A stretch of DNA of 64,000 nt, taken from positions 60,590 to 124,589 of the forward strand of contig JAITMD010000013.1 in assembly GCA_031277535.1 (NCBI GenBank). Direction: 5' to 3'. The notes under the pieces are model-generated. The model saw nothing but the letters and a program-made list of their open reading frames with translations. It was not told where the DNA came from and did not search any database. The position numbers and the translations under genes are program-made. This DNA comes from Flavobacteriaceae bacterium (GTDB taxonomy: Bacteria > Bacteroidota > Bacteroidia > Flavobacteriales > Flavobacteriaceae). Positions 1 through 8,766 of the stretch are shown here, one piece after another (the stretch's first letter is position 1; each line of letters opens with the position of its first letter).

Positions 1-1320
1 GATAGTGATGAAGTGATGACTGCAGAGTTATTACACTGCATTAGAAATATTGATTTTGCAAATAAGAAAGTAATCTATTCGATGCTGTGTTTAAATCATT
101 ATCGAGGACGTATTATAAAGGCTTGTGGTTGGTATCCTAACATTGTGAGAAGACTATACAATAAAGCAGAAGTAACATTTGATAATAAACAAGTACATGA
201 ATCATTGCAATTTAATGCAAGTGAAGTTAAAATTGTAGAATTCCCAGCATACTACTTACACTATTCATTTGATGGAGCAGATGATTTGATCCGCAAATTG
301 CAACATTATACTTCTTTGTATGCAGAACAAATGAAATATAGAAAAGAAGCAAGTGTGTGGAAAGGATTTACGCATGGATTCTTTGGTTTTGTGAAGCATT
401 ATTTTTTAAAGAAAGGAATGTTTTATGGAGGTGATGGATTTGTAATAGCCAGTGCAAATGCCATGGGATCTTATTATAAATATGTAAAATTAGCAGAAGC
501 AAATCAAAAATTGAAAGTAAGTTTATTAATTACAACATATAACCGTGTTGATGCTTTAGAAGCAGTTTTAGTATCTGTTCTACATCAAGAAAAACTACCT
601 TACGAAGTAGTGGTAGCAGATGATGGTTCGAGAGAAGATACAATAGAATTAGTTAAGAAATATCAAGAGATCTTTCCAATCCCGTTAAGACACGCTTGGC
701 AAGAGGATGATGGTTTTAGACTTTCAGAATCTCGCAATAGAGGTCTTGCTTTATGCACAGGGGAATACATCGTTATGATTGATGGAGATATGGTATTGCA
801 TCCTCAGTTTGTTATAGATCACATAAAAAATGCTAAAAGAGGTTTCTTTGTGCAAGGTGGACGTGTGATGTTTAATGAAAAGAAAACAAAAGAATATTTA
901 AGTACTCCTGATAAGTATAAACGTGTTCATTGGTTTCAACCTAATATTGAAACACGTTTTGAGAAACGCTTGTCTGCTTGTCACTTACCTTTTTTAAATA
1001 AACTACAACAAAAAGATATTACATATAGTCATAAAGCGATTAGAGGATGTAATATGGCCTTCTTTTTAGATGATGTAATAGCTATAAATGGTTTTAATAG
1101 TGATTTTGTAGGATGGGGAAGAGAAGATAGTGAATTTGTAGAAAGAATGTTTAATTATGGAATTAAACGACATAATGTAAAGTTTATGGCGATTGCCTAT
1201 CATTTATATCATAAGGAGGAAGAGAGAGCCTCTTTACCAAAAAATGATCAGTTGTTAAAAGAAGCAATAGCCAATAAATTAAACTATTGTGAGAATGGGG
1301 TTAAACGGTTTTTAGGATGA
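1..1320 (+). CDS. Two-domain glycosyltransferase (WaaE-like GT2 + second GT2), 5' partial
   Basis: The reading frame is open to the left edge, so the true N terminus lies outside the window. Bases 1-12 encode D-S-D-E, which looks like the metal-binding acidic motif of WaaE/KdtX-type family 2 glycosyltransferases. The rest of that domain follows, with a conserved-looking HESLQF segment. Counting from the GTG at 13, a second GT2 domain begins near residue 168 (SLLITTYNR). It has VADDGS near 201, the D-G-D metal site near 258, and a galactosyltransferase-like C-terminal region ending in GWGREDSEF near 368. The protein probably adds two sugars to a surface glycan or LPS core in the cytoplasm. It is followed after 7 bp by another glycosyltransferase-like gene. 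The family assignment is from motifs; acceptor and donor are unknown. Confidence 0.85.
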   Translation, partial: DSDEVMTAELLHCIRNIDFANKKVIYSMLCLNHYRGRIIKACGWYPNIVRRLYNKAEVTFDNKQVHESLQFNASEVKIVEFPAYYLHYSFDGADDLIRKLQHYTSLYAEQMKYRKEASVWKGFTHGFFGFVKHYFLKKGMFYGGDGFVIASANAMGSYYKYVKLAEANQKLKVSLLITTYNRVDALEAVLVSVLHQEKLPYEVVVADDGSREDTIELVKKYQEIFPIPLRHAWQEDDGFRLSESRNRGLALCTGEYIVMIDGDMVLHPQFVIDHIKNAKRGFFVQGGRVMFNEKKTKEYLSTPDKYKRVHWFQPNIETRFEKRLSACHLPFLNKLQQKDITYSHKAIRGCNMAFFLDDVIAINGFNSDFVGWGREDSEFVERMFNYGIKRHNVKFMAIAYHLYHKEEERASLPKNDQLLKEAIANKLNYCENGVKRFLG

Positions 1321-1327
1321 TTTAGTT

Positions 1328-2089
1328 ATGAGTAAGAAAGGTAAGGTAACGTTAGTTTTGACAAGCTGTAATAGATTTGATTTATTAAAGCTGACTATAG
1401 AAAGTTTTTTGAAATATAATACTTATCCAATTGATAAGTACATTTTTATTGAGGACTCTGATAAAATTAAGAGTTTAGAAAAAGTAGTTTATAGTTTTTC
1501 GGAACTAAAAGACAAAGTTATTTTACTTCATAATCCTGTGAATTTGGGGCAACTGAAAAGCATTGATAGAGCATATAGCTTTGTAGAAACAGAGTATGTT
1601 TTTCACTGTGAAGAAGACTGGATATTTTATAGAAGTGGTTTTATCGAAGATTCCATAAAAGTATTGGAATCTTACCCTAAAGTAATTAATATTTGGCTAA
1701 GAGAACGCACAGATACAAATCATTGTAAAGTGCTTGATACATGTGAGGTATTTGATAAACACAAATTGTATAAGTTTGATTTAGAAGATAAAAAAGAACC
1801 TTTTTCATTTACTTTTAATCCTTGTGTAAAAAGAATCTCAGATTATGAAATGATAAAAGGTGGATATTCAAAGAATGGAATGGAAGATGTTATCAGTAAG
1901 TTTTATGAAGAGAGAGGATATTATGCCGTTATATTTGAAAAAGGATATGTAAGACATGAGGGATGGCATAGACGCGTTCTGGCAATGGAAAAGAAGAGAA
2001 GTGCCATACAAAAAGAGGCGGATGCATTGTTCAAAAAATATAAAGCAAAAGTTTATAAGCTTATAGGGATATTTGGGAAAGGAAAATAA
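1328..2089 (+). CDS. Family 2-like glycosyltransferase
   Basis: 253 residues. The N terminus has the GT2 nucleotide-binding start (VTLVLTSCNRFDLL, residues 7-20) and a strand-acid motif IEDSD at 41-45. An acidic cluster HCEEDW at 93-98 sits where GT2 enzymes carry DxD. The C-terminal half is basic, without membrane segments. It starts 7 bp after the preceding two-domain glycosyltransferase, so the two are probably co-transcribed and act on the same glycan. It ends just before a strong hairpin shared with the convergent glycosyltransferase. The substrate cannot be told from sequence. It could also be a GT-A fold protein of an uncharacterised subfamily. Confidence 0.75.
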   Translation: MSKKGKVTLVLTSCNRFDLLKLTIESFLKYNTYPIDKYIFIEDSDKIKSLEKVVYSFSELKDKVILLHNPVNLGQLKSIDRAYSFVETEYVFHCEEDWIFYRSGFIEDSIKVLESYPKVINIWLRERTDTNHCKVLDTCEVFDKHKLYKFDLEDKKEPFSFTFNPCVKRISDYEMIKGGYSKNGMEDVISKFYEERGYYAVIFEKGYVRHEGWHRRVLAMEKKRSAIQKEADALFKKYKAKVYKLIGIFGKGK

Positions 2090-2103
2090 CAGAATTAAAT
2101 AAT

Positions 2104-2131
2104 AAAAGCATCATATTCTTATGATGCTTTT
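2104..2131. terminator. Bidirectional intrinsic terminator
   Basis: Perfect inverted repeat AAAAGCATCATA / TATGATGCTTTT around a TTCT loop, A-rich before and T-rich after. It lies between two convergent glycosyltransferase genes and can serve both. Confidence 0.85.
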
Positions 2132-2136
2132 ATTAT

Positions 2137-3243
2137 TTATAACGATTGATAAAGCTTAATCCACTGTTTAGCAATTTCTTCATCATTAAATTTCTGAACA
2201 AATTGTTTTCCTTTGAGAACAATAGATTTACGAAGCTCAGAATCTTTTAAAAGTCTGTCAATGGCTTCTGTTATCTCAATTATATTATTTTCGTTAATAT
2301 AGATGCTATCTGGTCCTCCAGCTTCAGGAAATACACCTGAATTTGTTGTAATAACAGGAGTACCTGAATACAATGCCTCAATAATAGGAATTCCAAATCC
2401 TTCAAATATTGAAGGATAGGCAAATACTGTAGCTAACTGATAAATATGAGCCAACTCAGTAAGTGTAATGCCTTGTAGAAAAATAACCTTGTGCTTGATA
2501 TTATTAGCCTCTATATATTGTTCTATCTGAGTAGTATATTTTGTTTTTTTACCGATTAAAACTAATGTTGTATCGATGTCTTTTATTGCTTTAACTAAGC
2601 TTAATGCATTTTTGCGTTCTTCTAAAGTACCTACATTCAGCACAAATTCTTTTGGTAGATTATACTTTTGACGAGTTTGTTCTAAACTTTCTGGAGTATA
2701 AGTTTCTTTAAAAGCTTGAGCACAACCTTGATAGATTACTTGAACTTTTTCAGGAGCAACTTTTAAATATTGTACAATATCAGCTTTTGTTTGTTCGCTA
2801 ATAGCTACAATAGCATGAGAATGATCCACTGCATATTTGAATTTTTTAAAATGTGCTTTTCTATCCCAATACGAATATAAATGTGGATAACGTTCAAAGA
2901 TCAAATCATGGATTGTAACAACCGTTTTTACATTGGAAGGTATATCTGTAGGTATTTCACCAGAAAGTCCGTGATAAACGTCTAAAGTGCGCGTAACAGG
3001 TTCTTTACCGATACAATAGGTTCTCCAAATAAAATGTAGTTTACGCATGAGTCCTTTTGGACTAATTATTTCAAAATGATTTGAAGCATCACTAAAGAAA
3101 GGAATGTTTTTTGGTTTTGGATTAAACAAAACATATGTATTAGAAGGGAAATAGTGATGAATAATGCGGACTAAGTCTCTACTATAATTTCCTAAACCTG
3201 TATTGTTGTGAAATAAACGCTTCGCGTCAAAACCTATTTTCAT
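2137..3243 (-). CDS. Family 4/GT-B glycosyltransferase
   Basis: 368 residues from the chosen ATG. GT-B fold transferase of the GT4 type. The N-terminal Rossmann domain begins MKIGFDAKR with the acceptor-side motif TGLGNYSRDL (residues 15-24). VVTIHDL lies at 108-114, and the C-terminal donor domain starts near 201 (VLNVGTLEERKN). The E-x7-E signature EGFGIPIIEA is at 281-290. The reading frame extends 10 codons further to a TTG, but that TTG lies inside a -7 box (TACATTTG, 3271-3278), so the ATG at 3243 is preferred. It is convergent with the two upstream glycosyltransferases and probably belongs to the same polysaccharide locus. Sugar specificity is unknown. Confidence 0.87.
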   Translation of the reverse strand: MKIGFDAKRLFHNNTGLGNYSRDLVRIIHHYFPSNTYVLFNPKPKNIPFFSDASNHFEIISPKGLMRKLHFIWRTYCIGKEPVTRTLDVYHGLSGEIPTDIPSNVKTVVTIHDLIFERYPHLYSYWDRKAHFKKFKYAVDHSHAIVAISEQTKADIVQYLKVAPEKVQVIYQGCAQAFKETYTPESLEQTRQKYNLPKEFVLNVGTLEERKNALSLVKAIKDIDTTLVLIGKKTKYTTQIEQYIEANNIKHKVIFLQGITLTELAHIYQLATVFAYPSIFEGFGIPIIEALYSGTPVITTNSGVFPEAGGPDSIYINENNIIEITEAIDRLLKDSELRKSIVLKGKQFVQKFNDEEIAKQWIKLYQSL

Positions 3244-3270
3244 TTCTTGTATAGTTAGTGTGATATTATG

Positions 3271-3278
3271 CAAATGTA
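3271..3278 (-). promoter_or_regulatory. Promoter -7 box TACATTTG
   Basis: Exact match to the Bacteroidota TAnnTTTG -7 element, read on the minus strand, 27 nt before the glycosyltransferase ATG. No clear TTG -33 element is present at the expected spacing. Confidence 0.5.
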
Positions 3279-3307
3279 CTGATCTAAAAGGATGTTTTGA
3301 TATAAAA

Positions 3308-3354
3308 AAATAGAATGTTTATTCCCTCAAAAAGGTAAAATAAGCATTCTATTT
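3308..3354 (-). terminator. Intrinsic terminator of dapD
   Basis: A 16-bp stem with one mismatch (AAATAGAATG-TTATT arms) around a 15-nt loop, followed on the minus strand by a run of seven T. It lies just past the dapD stop. Confidence 0.85.
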
Positions 3355-3382
3355 ATTCAATGAGTTTATCTAAGAATGTAAC

Positions 3383-4201
3383 TTATACTGCTACATTATA
3401 TTCTCTCAAAGCATCATTAAGAGAGGTCTTTAAATCTGTTGATGGTTTTCTTGTTCCAATGATTAAAGCACAAGGAACTTGATATTCTCCTGCGGGGAAT
3501 TTCTTTGTGTAAGAACCTGGAATAACCACAGAACGCTCTGGTACATATCCTTTTATTTCTATTGGTGTTTCTCCTGTTACGTCAATAATTTTAGTTGATG
3601 CAGTAAGAACAACATTAGCACCCAATACAGCTTCTTTTCCTACGCGAACTCCTTCAACTACAATGCAACGAGAGCCAATAAAAGCGTTATCTTCAATTAT
3701 TACAGGCGCAGCTTGTAGCGGTTCTAAAACTCCACCAATACCAACTCCTCCAGATAAGTGCACATTTTTACCTATTTGAGCACAAGAACCCACAGTAGCC
3801 CATGTATCCACCATCGTACCTTCATCTACATATGCTCCTATATTTACATAAGATGGCATTAAAATAACTCCAGACGAGATATAAGCTCCATGACGAGCAA
3901 CAGCATTTGGTACTATTCGAATCCCTTTTTCTGCATAATTTTTCTTTAATGGCATTTTGTCGTGATATTCAAATATACCTACTTCAAATGTTTCCATTTT
4001 CTGAATAGGGAAATACATAACAATAGCTTTCTTTACCCATTCATTGATTTGCCAGCTTGTTTCTTGTGGTTCTGCAACTCTTAGTTTTCCTGCATCTACT
4101 AATTCTACTACTTCGCGAATTGCATCTTGTGTTTCCTGATTTTGCAATAAAGAGCGATTCTCCCATGCCTTTTCAATAATCTCTTGTAAGTTGTTTGTCA
4201 T
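3383..4201 (-). CDS. dapD: 2,3,4,5-tetrahydropyridine-2,6-dicarboxylate N-succinyltransferase
   Basis: 272 residues, the usual length for DapD. The enzyme transfers succinyl from succinyl-CoA to tetrahydrodipicolinate in the succinylase branch of lysine/meso-diaminopimelate synthesis, in the cytoplasm. The N-terminal helical region (MTNNLQEIIEKAWENR) is followed by a left-handed beta-helix built of hexapeptide repeats from about residue 95 to 220. It includes ARHGAYISSGVILMPS and the MVDTWATVGSCAQIG segment typical of DapD trimers. It is a single-gene unit: a -7 box TATATTTG lies on the minus strand at 4254-4261, 52 nt before the ATG, and a strong terminator follows the stop. Confidence 0.96.
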   Translation of the reverse strand: MTNNLQEIIEKAWENRSLLQNQETQDAIREVVELVDAGKLRVAEPQETSWQINEWVKKAIVMYFPIQKMETFEVGIFEYHDKMPLKKNYAEKGIRIVPNAVARHGAYISSGVILMPSYVNIGAYVDEGTMVDTWATVGSCAQIGKNVHLSGGVGIGGVLEPLQAAPVIIEDNAFIGSRCIVVEGVRVGKEAVLGANVVLTASTKIIDVTGETPIEIKGYVPERSVVIPGSYTKKFPAGEYQVPCALIIGTRKPSTDLKTSLNDALREYNVAV

Positions 4202-4253
4202 CTTGTTTTTATTAAATAGGGTTTTTACGCTTTGTTTTCTCTTGAAAACGCAA

Positions 4254-4261
4254 CAAATATA
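4254..4261 (-). promoter_or_regulatory. Promoter -7 box TATATTTG upstream of dapD
   Basis: Exact TAnnTTTG match on the minus strand, 52 nt before the dapD ATG. No matching -33 element was seen. Confidence 0.5.
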
Positions 4262-4358
4262 AGGATAAATGACTAAAAATATCTTTTTTTTACAATTGAG
4301 ATGCGCGATTAATGAGGTAGCATTAGTGCCTTTTAAATGAGTTATCTTTTGTAGTAAT

Positions 4359-4670
4359 CTATCGAATGAGATAAATCATAAATAAGGTAATGCCAAAACA
4401 TTTGATACTTAAAAATGGAAAAGTGTTGATCTTTAATTTTCGATTTATTAGAGTACATAAGATGAGAAGTGGAAGAATGTATAAACTTAACTTCATTATA
4501 GGTAACCATTCAACAGCAAAGTACTCAAACAACCAGTGTACTTTGTTTTGCCGAATATATAAAATACGGTTCAGCCAAAGTGCTAAATTCAACAAGCAAC
4601 AAATAAATAAGATGGGATCTATAATAGCGTATATGCTACTGTTTATTAATTGTCGGTCTTTCGTTTGCAT
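4359..4670 (-). CDS. Small predicted membrane protein, unknown function
   Basis: 103 residues with about three hydrophobic segments (ILFICCLLNLALWL near 21-34, LSLYILPLLILCTLI near 61-75, and FGITLFMIYLI at the C terminus) separated by short basic loops, as expected for an inner-membrane protein. Its ATG lies inside the last 35 bp of the M28 peptidase gene, in another frame, which suggests translational coupling. I do not recognise a family. A frame on the opposite strand of the same stretch encodes a basic, low-complexity peptide and is taken as a shadow. Size and lack of motifs limit confidence. Confidence 0.55.
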   Translation of the reverse strand: MQTKDRQLINSSIYAIIDPILFICCLLNLALWLNRILYIRQNKVHWLFEYFAVEWLPIMKLSLYILPLLILCTLINRKLKINTFPFLSIKCFGITLFMIYLIR

Positions 4671-5655
4671 TGCTTAGATTAAAGGCTGTTTGAAAAATAA
4701 GTTGTGTACGTTTTTGCAATAGAGGGAAGTCTATTTTATCAAAAGTATCTGTTTGTAGATGGTAATCTTCGTGAGTACCATTGTAAAAAAATGCAGCAGG
4801 AATTCCTTTTTCTGCAAAACTGTAATGATCCGATCGATAGTATATCTTTTGAGGATCATTATCGTCATCAAATTTGTAATCTAATACTAACTTATTACTT
4901 TCATTATTGGACTGTTCAATAGTGTTTTGTAAGTCTTGACTGATTTTGTTTGAACCTACAACGAAGATAAAATCACCTGTACCTGTAAATTCTGAACTAT
5001 TACGTCCGATCATGTCAATGTTTAGGTTGGCAATGGTTTGTTGGAGTGGAATAATAGGATGTTGTACGTAATAACGCGAACCAAATAGACCAAATTCTTC
5101 TCCAGTTAGATGCAGAAATAGAATAGAGCGTTTTGGTTTTATTCCTTTATCATATAAAGATTTAAAAACACGAGCCATTTCCATAACAGCTACTGTTCCC
5201 GATCCATTGTCATCAGCGCCATAATAAATCTGACCTAATAAAGTACCTAAATGATCGTAGTGTGCACTAACAATCAATACTTCTTCTGGTTTTCCAGTTC
5301 CTTGAATATATCCCCAAACATTTTCACTGTCTTTTAAACGCATCATACTATTAGCCATAAAAGAGGCAGGTATTTCTTGTGTATACGTTTGTGCATTAGG
5401 AGGTGGAAGAATACCTAATTTTTTGTAATATGCTGTAAGAAATGCGGCAGCTAATTTTTGACCTGGCTCACCAGTTCTACGTCCCGCAAATTTGTCAGAA
5501 GTAAATGTTTTTAAGTTTTTCTTTATAGAATCTTGATTGATTTCTTGATAGTAAGAAGATCTTTCTGCTGTTTGTTCTTTTTTAGATTGAGCAAAGGTAT
5601 TTGATACAATAAAGATGTTAAGTAGTATTGTAACAAATAATAGATTTTTCTTCAT
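4636..5655 (-). CDS. M28-family secreted zinc aminopeptidase
   Basis: 339 residues. A signal peptide (KKNLLFVTILLNIFIVSNTFA, cleavage near residue 22) predicts export to the periplasm or beyond. The M28 di-zinc site is complete in the usual order: H132 in SAHYDHLG, D148 in GADDNGSG, the catalytic Glu pair E186-E187 in TGEEFGLFGS, D214 in NIDMIGR, and H300 in THEDYHLQTDTFD. Such enzymes remove N-terminal amino acids from peptides. A small membrane protein gene overlaps the 3' end and may be coupled. The exact peptide preference cannot be read from sequence. Confidence 0.92.
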   Translation of the reverse strand: MKKNLLFVTILLNIFIVSNTFAQSKKEQTAERSSYYQEINQDSIKKNLKTFTSDKFAGRRTGEPGQKLAAAFLTAYYKKLGILPPPNAQTYTQEIPASFMANSMMRLKDSENVWGYIQGTGKPEEVLIVSAHYDHLGTLLGQIYYGADDNGSGTVAVMEMARVFKSLYDKGIKPKRSILFLHLTGEEFGLFGSRYYVQHPIIPLQQTIANLNIDMIGRNSSEFTGTGDFIFVVGSNKISQDLQNTIEQSNNESNKLVLDYKFDDDNDPQKIYYRSDHYSFAEKGIPAAFFYNGTHEDYHLQTDTFDKIDFPLLQKRTQLIFQTAFNLSNANERPTINKQ

Positions 5656-5737
5656 GATTTAATGTTTTAATAGGGTAAATATACTAATCATATAGCACAA
5701 TTTGTAAGTACTCTTTTTTATTCTTCTTGAGAGTAGC

Positions 5738-5745
5738 TATCTTTG
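5738..5745 (+). promoter_or_regulatory. Promoter -7 box TATCTTTG
   Basis: Exact TAnnTTTG match ending 18 nt before the SDR ATG at 5764. The upstream in-frame TTG at 5743 falls inside this box, which argues for the ATG start. Confidence 0.5.
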
Positions 5746-5763
5746 ATAAAATTTGATTTTACA

Positions 5764-6573
5764 ATGAGCAAAGTTGTTTTTATCACTGGTGGTTCATCAG
5801 GAATTGGTAAATGTATAGGAGAGTATCTTCTTTTAAAAGGATTTAAAGTTTATGGAACAAGTAGAAATCCAGAGAAAGTAGTATCGTCTAAATTCCCTTT
5901 AGTAGCCTTAGATGTTCGCGACGTTCAGAGTATTAAAAATGCGATAGCTGAAGTACTTGAAAAAGAAAAGAACATTGACATATTGATTAATAATGCAGGA
6001 GTTGGAATTACAGGACCTATTGAAGAAATACCAACAGAAGAAATATTGAATAATTTTCAAACCAATGTATTTGGGCCTATTGAAGTTATTAAAGCGGTGT
6101 TACCCAATATGCGCAACAGAAAGAGTGGGCTGATAATAAATGTTACTTCTATTGCTGGTTATATGGGACTACCTTTTCGAGGAGTATATTCCTCTTCAAA
6201 AAGTGCTTTAGAGATGATTACAGAAGCTTTGCGTATGGAACTAAAGGCTTTTAATATAGAGGTAACAAATGTAGCTCCTGGAGATTTTGCAACTAATATT
6301 GCTGCTGGTCGATACCACGCACCAGTTTTGTCTAATTCGGCATACAAAGAGATTTATCAAATGTCGTTAGATATGATGAATGAACATGTGGATGAAGGAG
6401 GAAATCCTATGGAGATGGCAGAAGCAATCTTTAAAATTATTAATACGCCCAAACCTAAAGTTCGCTATAAAGTAGGAGCTCCAATGCAAAAGTTTTCTCT
6501 TATATTAAAGAAAATACTACCAAGTAAGATGTATGAGAAGTTGTTAATGAATCATTACAAAATTAAAGGGTAA
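5764..6573 (+). CDS. Short-chain dehydrogenase/reductase (classical SDR)
   Basis: 269 residues from the chosen ATG. The cofactor motif TGGSSGIG is at residues 8-15, NNAG at 76-79, the catalytic Ser near 129 (NVTSIAG), and the Tyr-Lys pair as YSSSK at 142-146, so all active-site residues are present. It resembles the SDR group that reduces keto or hydroxy groups of lipids and steroids, but the substrate is unknown. An upstream in-frame TTG (5743) is rejected because it lies in the -7 box. The gene stands alone, 86 bp before the transaldolase-family gene on the same strand. Confidence 0.88.
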   Translation: MSKVVFITGGSSGIGKCIGEYLLLKGFKVYGTSRNPEKVVSSKFPLVALDVRDVQSIKNAIAEVLEKEKNIDILINNAGVGITGPIEEIPTEEILNNFQTNVFGPIEVIKAVLPNMRNRKSGLIINVTSIAGYMGLPFRGVYSSSKSALEMITEALRMELKAFNIEVTNVAPGDFATNIAAGRYHAPVLSNSAYKEIYQMSLDMMNEHVDEGGNPMEMAEAIFKIINTPKPKVRYKVGAPMQKFSLILKKILPSKMYEKLLMNHYKIKG

Positions 6574-6659
6574 TTTTAACGAACAAAATGAGATTGAAGC
6601 ATATTTAATCGTATTTTTGAAGAGACACAAGAATATTATTTTTTTAAGTATATATAACT

Positions 6660-7316
6660 ATGAAATTTTTTATTGACACAGCTAACCTTGAGCAGATTAA
6701 AGAAGCTCAAGCTTTAGGTGTTTTAGATGGGGTGACTACAAATCCATCTTTAATGGCTAAAGAAGGTATCACTGGTGCAACAAACATTATCAATCATTAC
6801 AAAGCGATTTGTGAGCTTGTAGATGGAGATGTTAGCGCAGAAGTAATCTCTATAGATTATGAAGGTATGGTGAGAGAAGGAGAAGAATTAGCAGCTTTAA
6901 ATCCGCAAATCGTTGTAAAATTACCAATGACTAAAGAAGGAGTAAAAGCATGTAAGTATTTCTCTTCAAAAGGAATTAAAACAAATGTTACATTGGTGTT
7001 CTCTGCAGGTCAAGCTTTATTAGCTGCTAAAGCAGGTGCTACTTATGTATCTCCATTTATTGGTAGATTAGATGATATTTCTACAGATGGATTAATATTA
7101 ATTCAAGAGATTCGTCAAATTTATGACAACTATGGTTTTACAACTGAAATATTAGCTGCTTCTGTACGTCATACAATGCATATTGTAAACTGTGCTAAGA
7201 TAGGAGCTGATGTAATGACAGGACCATTATCTGCAATTGAAGGATTGTTAAAACATCCATTAACAGACAACGGTTTAGCTCAGTTCTTAGCTGATTACGC
7301 TAAAGGAAACAAATAA
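6660..7316 (+). CDS. fsa: Transaldolase/fructose-6-phosphate aldolase (small TalC/FSA type)
   Basis: 218 residues, the length of the short transaldolase subfamily. It begins [16 protein letters not shown] and carries [14 protein letters not shown] (residues 23-36). The Schiff-base lysine is in VVKLPMT (K87), and the C-terminal half has ILAASVRH, typical of TalC/FSA proteins. The enzyme either transfers dihydroxyacetone units in the non-oxidative pentose phosphate pathway or cleaves fructose 6-phosphate. Sequence alone does not separate these well, and in Bacteroidota transaldolase activity is likely. It is monocistronic, with a strong terminator 27 bp after the stop. Confidence 0.93.
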   Translation: MKFFIDTANLEQIKEAQALGVLDGVTTNPSLMAKEGITGATNIINHYKAICELVDGDVSAEVISIDYEGMVREGEELAALNPQIVVKLPMTKEGVKACKYFSSKGIKTNVTLVFSAGQALLAAKAGATYVSPFIGRLDDISTDGLILIQEIRQIYDNYGFTTEILAASVRHTMHIVNCAKIGADVMTGPLSAIEGLLKHPLTDNGLAQFLADYAKGNK

Positions 7317-7343
7317 TAAAAATATACCTATTTACAAACTAAG

Positions 7344-7373
7344 AAAAGTCATCCCTCGGGATGACTTTTTTTA
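7344..7373 (+). terminator. Intrinsic terminator of the transaldolase-family gene
   Basis: A 12-bp stem AAAAGTCATCCC / GGGATGACTTTT with a minimal loop, followed by a T run. Confidence 0.9.
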
Positions 7374-7585
7374 TAGTTTTACCTAAGCAGTAGGTTAAAA
7401 GAAGGAGTAGAAGTTCTATCGTTTTAGCATGTTTTACTTCAACTACCATCTCAATCCTTGATTTATCTTTTTGCAATAATAAACTGCGATATGAATGTTT
7501 CTCTTTGAATTAAAAAGAAGAAATCTTAACATAGAATAGTTTAGCAGTCTATTTCCTTTCAAAAGGAGGTGCTAATGCATTGTTT

Positions 7586-8365
7586 TTATGGTTTTAAATC
7601 AAACTTATTGATTGCGTAATTACAAATTATAGATGCAGCACTGTCCATGGATAAAGTACTTGATGGAGAAGAGTTACTTTGCGATAAGTAGATACGATCT
7701 CCATTTTTGAAAACGATGTAGTTATCTCCTTCTTCGTTCCACACAGCTACAGATTTACCACTAACATCAAATACTTCGTATTTATCATAGTTTACTTCAA
7801 TATTACTTCTTTTGATTCTTCCAATAGCTCTTACTTCTCGTCCAGAAGTTGGACCAAAGTTTCCTTGTTCGTCGAAGCCGAGATTTCTATTGTCAAATTG
7901 TTTTCTTTGACGGTTTGCATCAGCTTGATAATCTTCATATGTTTTAAGTTCTGCAATTAATGCACTGTGATCATCTTCAAACATTTTTTGTATAACTTCC
8001 TTATTAATACCATTTTCACTCAATAGTTTATATTGTCCTATGGTGAAATCAATAAACATTTTCTGAGAAGAAGAAAGAGGGTGCTTACCACTATTATTTT
8101 CAGTAACGATTGTTTTAGAATTATCAGGTAAACTTACTTCATAATAGATTTTTCTACTGCGCGAGTTTATGGTTAAAACAACCTGTTTGATTTTGATAAG
8201 TTCTTGATCGTTTAAATCTGAGAAAGTGTACACTCTCCTTTTATCTGATACTTTTGCTATTTCCTTTTTATCCATTAGCAAAAAACCTTTTTTTGTAGCA
8301 AAGTCTTGTGCAAATCCAATGGAAAAACTGAATAGTAATCCCAATAAAATTAATGTCTTTTTCAT
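7586..8365 (-). CDS. Secreted protein of unknown function
   Basis: 259 residues with a clear signal peptide (MKKTLILLGLLFSFSIGFA, cleavage before QDF). The mature part is hydrophilic and charged. It has a central Lys/Asp/Glu-rich helical stretch (near 105-160) and a C-terminal beta-rich part with VWNEEGDNYIVFKNGDRIY near 210-228, then a Ser-rich linker. I recognise no domain. It is transcribed alone; the 400 bp upstream contain no gene. It is probably periplasmic or surface exposed. The reading frame has normal codon use and a plausible start, so it is likely real. Confidence 0.7.
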   Translation of the reverse strand: MKKTLILLGLLFSFSIGFAQDFATKKGFLLMDKKEIAKVSDKRRVYTFSDLNDQELIKIKQVVLTINSRSRKIYYEVSLPDNSKTIVTENNSGKHPLSSSQKMFIDFTIGQYKLLSENGINKEVIQKMFEDDHSALIAELKTYEDYQADANRQRKQFDNRNLGFDEQGNFGPTSGREVRAIGRIKRSNIEVNYDKYEVFDVSGKSVAVWNEEGDNYIVFKNGDRIYLSQSNSSPSSTLSMDSAASIICNYAINKFDLKP

Positions 8366-8766
8366 GTTTTTATTTTTTGTTAAAATTAAACAAAAAGAAT
8401 GAATTTATGAAAAATAGGCATGTATCTGTTTTTTACTTTGTTTGTTTTTTGACATTTATATAAAATGAAGAAGGTAGGTGTTGTATAGTCCGAACAAGAA
8501 TATGAGGGGAAGCTGATACAATTGAAGGACCTTGGTGTATAATTAAATTGTGTTAAAAGTTTTTTGCTAAGTATTTAGTATTCTGTTTTGTTTGTTGATT
8601 TATTCGTTAATTTTCGATGTCGATGTTGGAAATAATTAAAATATTAATTTCATTTGTTCTTATGGAAACGAAGGATAAAACCTAATTTCCTTATACGTTA
8701 TTATTCATTTCATTTTTCCTCTTACTAACGATCAAGAAGTTTAATAGAAGTAAAATAAGTAACTGT
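8366..8766. other. Intergenic region between divergent secreted-protein genes
   Basis: About 400 bp, AT-rich. It must hold promoters for both flanking genes, but I find no exact TAnnTTTG box or strong hairpin in it. No coding frame is visible. Confidence 0.5.

Noticed and set aside
3244..3273. TTG start extending the family 4 glycosyltransferase by ten residues
   Set aside because: The TTG lies inside a -7 promoter box and the conserved N terminus begins at the ATG at 3243.
4390..4677. Plus-strand reading frame of 95 codons opposite the small membrane protein gene
   Set aside because: The peptide is basic and without recognisable features, while the opposite frame gives clean membrane helices and a start coupled to the peptidase gene.
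8366..8766. Small RNA or missed gene between the two secreted-protein genes
   Set aside because: No stable hairpin, terminator or reading frame with a plausible start was found.
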